Made by a program: the position numbers and the translations under genes. Below the pieces are notes generated by a model. The model worked only from the letters and a program-made list of their open reading frames with translations, was not told the origin of the DNA and searched no databases. 16,884 bases of DNA from an uncultured Collinsella sp. (GTDB lineage: Bacteria > Actinomycetota > Coriobacteriia > Coriobacteriales > Coriobacteriaceae), in the NCBI GenBank assembly GCA_900539735.1, contig UQDE01000040.1:1-16884 (forward strand). Reading direction: 5' to 3'. Every line of letters starts with the position of its first letter. Position 1 is the first letter of the stretch. Shown here one piece after another: positions 16,596 to 16,884 of the stretch.

Positions 16596-16640
16596 AATAA
16601 ACACCCCAGCGGCGACTCGGCTCTCGCTGGGGTGTTTATT
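16596..16640 (-). terminator. Perfect 16-bp hairpin between tRNA-Ile and tRNA-Ala
   Basis: AATAAACACCCCAGCG (16596-16611) pairs fully with CGCTGGGGTGTTTATT (16625-16640), 13-nt loop. On the minus strand the stem's own 3' side ends in TTTATT, so it can act as a terminator inside the tRNA cluster. It could instead be an RNase processing signal, since tRNA-Ala starts 11 bp later without a visible promoter. Confidence 0.7.
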
Positions 16641-16651
16641 GCGAAAGAAAG

Positions 16652-16728
16652 TGGTGGACCTGACAAGATTCGAACTTGTGACCTCCCGGTTATCAGCCGG
16701 ACGCTCTAACCAACTGAGCTACAGGTCC
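16652..16728 (-). tRNA. tRNA-Ile(GAT), promoter-proximal copy
   Basis: Same 77-nt sequence as 16428-16504, anticodon GAT at 16692-16694, encoded CCA. It is the first gene of the cluster, starting about 14 bp after the -10 box. Confidence 0.97.
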
Positions 16729-16742
16729 ATCGCGCAAGGGAT

Positions 16743-16772
16743 ATATTAGACGAGTCGTTACGCGCGCGTCAA
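16743..16772 (-). promoter_or_regulatory. Strong promoter of the tRNA-Ile/Ala/Ile cluster
   Basis: TTGACG (16767-16772), 18-nt spacer, TAATAT (16743-16748), with an A/T-rich tract (TTTTCAAAAAAG) just upstream that resembles an UP element of stable-RNA promoters. Confidence 0.75.
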
Positions 16773-16857
16773 CAACTTTTTTGAAAATCTTTGAGGGGTG
16801 TCGGCCCCGGCTGCCCGTCGGCATGCGAAGTCGCCTGCTCGGACAGTCCTGCTCGCA

Positions 16858-16882
16858 CGGAGAGCACATTAAGTGCTCTCCG
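16858..16882 (+). terminator. Hairpin at the window edge, possible terminator
   Basis: Perfect 10-bp stem CGGAGAGCAC/GTGCTCTCCG with loop ATTAA. Whether a T-run follows on the plus strand is cut off by the window end; none follows on the minus strand. The preceding 16774-16857 contains no supported gene, only a CCTGCTCG direct repeat spaced 14 bp. Confidence 0.4.
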
Positions 16883-16884
16883 GC

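Noticed and set aside
16729..16884. Minus-strand open frame from the right edge into tRNA-Ile
   Set aside because: It runs through a strong stable-RNA promoter and into the tRNA, with no SD; it is a chance open frame.

Overview
The window looks like chromosomal core DNA from a high-GC Coriobacteriia actinobacterium, most like Collinsella. This is judged from protein character, strong GC third-position bias and gene order, not from a database match. Most genes read on the minus strand. Two genes and two tRNAs in the middle read on the plus strand.

Right to left on the minus strand (9880 to 81): a replication/translation block rpsF-ssb-rpsR-rplI has a good promoter at 9852-9880 and a strong terminator at 8020-8059. 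It is followed by dnaB (replicative helicase), purA (adenylosuccinate synthetase, own promoter candidate), purD (GAR synthetase, TTG start), a NUDIX hydrolase of the ADP-ribose pyrophosphatase type, a half-size ABC exporter and a one-TM protein of unknown function ending at a terminator. The purA-purD gap can form two mutually exclusive hairpins.

Middle (9881-12915): about 390 bp without a convincing gene (9881-10273), then tRNA-Ser(GGA) and tRNA-Ser(CGA), each followed by a rho-independent terminator. Directly downstream is the most unusual part of the window. An inverted perfect 25-bp copy of the 3' end of tRNA-Ser(CGA) starts a roughly 140-bp element with three consecutive perfect hairpins, closed by a 9-bp outer stem. 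Two plus-strand membrane protein genes follow: a TRIC/UPF0126 family protein (TTG start) and a secreted bactofilin-like beta-repeat protein with a C-terminal membrane domain. They converge on typA at a terminator usable in both directions.

Right end (12943-16884, minus strand): typA/bipA GTPase, two uncharacterised genes and a bifunctional-nuclease (DUF151) gene with its own promoter. Beyond these lies a tRNA cluster transcribed Ile(GAT)-Ala(TGC)-Ile(GAT) from a strong promoter. The two tRNA-Ile copies are identical, and a perfect 16-bp hairpin separates the first from tRNA-Ala. No rRNA is visible.

The window is mainly housekeeping (DNA replication, ribosome, purine synthesis). I see no CRISPR array, transposase, integrase, defence gene or biosynthetic cluster. 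Several start codons were moved from the longest frame because a Shine-Dalgarno (SD) site and family length favour an internal start: NUDIX, purD, dnaB, rpsR, rpsF and the DUF151 nuclease.
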